Part shown: positions 63,961 to 64,000 of the stretch, piece by piece
How the letters are laid out: every line of letters begins with the position of its first letter
How positions within the stretch are numbered: position 1 is the first letter of the stretch
From: Tupaia tana
Lineage: Eukaryota; Chordata; Mammalia; Scandentia; Tupaiidae
Length of the DNA: 64,000 bases
Assembly (NCBI GenBank): GCA_026018925.1
Contig: JAKSZU010000002.1
Span: 156,605,400-156,669,399, forward strand
Reading direction: 5' to 3'
Translations under genes and position numbers: made by a program
The notes under the pieces: model-generated
What the model was told of the DNA's origin: nothing
Database searches by the model: none
The model's input: the letters and a program-made list of their open reading frames with translations, nothing else

Positions 63961-64000
63961 TTTTTTTTTTTTTTTTTTTTAAGAATTATATTATTTAACT
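63961..64000 (-). mobile_element. SINE family B, cut by window end
   Basis: T run then AAGAATTATATTATTTAACT, the 3' tail of a minus-strand copy. The rest is outside. Confidence 0.85.

Overview
The window is placental-mammal nuclear DNA. It is the 5' end of one gene, WWC2 (minus strand), plus its upstream flank, and both are heavily colonised by retrotransposons. The only real coding exon I can support is WWC2 exon 1 (48392 down to 48262). It lies in a CpG island (about 47990-49800) with a TATA-less, GC-box promoter. Everything from 48261 down to 1 reads as WWC2 intron 1, because I found no second exon. Everything above about 48900 is upstream flank.

Organism: the dispersed repeats are not those of the well-catalogued groups (no Alu dimers, rodent B1/B2, carnivore, ruminant or horse SINEs). 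Three abundant SINE families are visible; the names are mine. Family A (about 250 bp) has a tRNA-like head with Pol III A and B boxes, a GC-rich body and the 3' signature CCCTATAGCAAAAACCTCTC. A1 denotes its youngest, CpG-rich copies and A2 an older variant. Family B (about 170 bp) has the same head, a CT-rich body, then GGTCAAATTAAAATAAA and GTTAAATAAAATAATTCTT. Family C (about 220 bp) has a different tRNA-like head joined to a segment resembling 7SL RNA/Alu, ending CATGAAAGAAATTAAA. The 7SL-derived part points to Supraprimates (Euarchontoglires). Together with tRNA-SINE heads that also occur as a dimer, this makes a colugo (Dermoptera, for example Galeopterus) my best guess; this is an inference.

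Layout: 1-9500 is a mosaic of L1 pieces, nested SINEs, an RPL21 retropseudogene (4857-5404) and a full-length SETMAR/Hsmar1-like mariner (6932-8921) that has itself been hit by three SINEs. 9500-24000 is SINE-rich intron with L2/MIR relics, microsatellites and a short palindromic mariner-type MITE family. 24020-26655 is one L1 3' end split by five SINEs. 28500-48260 is less dense intron with MIR, L2 and MER5A relics and two L1 3' ends. 47990-49800 is the CpG island with WWC2 exon 1, GC boxes, octamer motifs and three TEAD-type motifs. 49900-64000 is upstream DNA with more nested SINEs, including a dimeric SINE at 61603-61962.

No rRNA, functional tRNA, CRISPR array or prokaryotic feature is present. 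Almost all longer open frames are reading frames through SINE copies, and I have not annotated them as genes. Coordinates of repeats are by eye and may be off by several bases to a few tens of bases.
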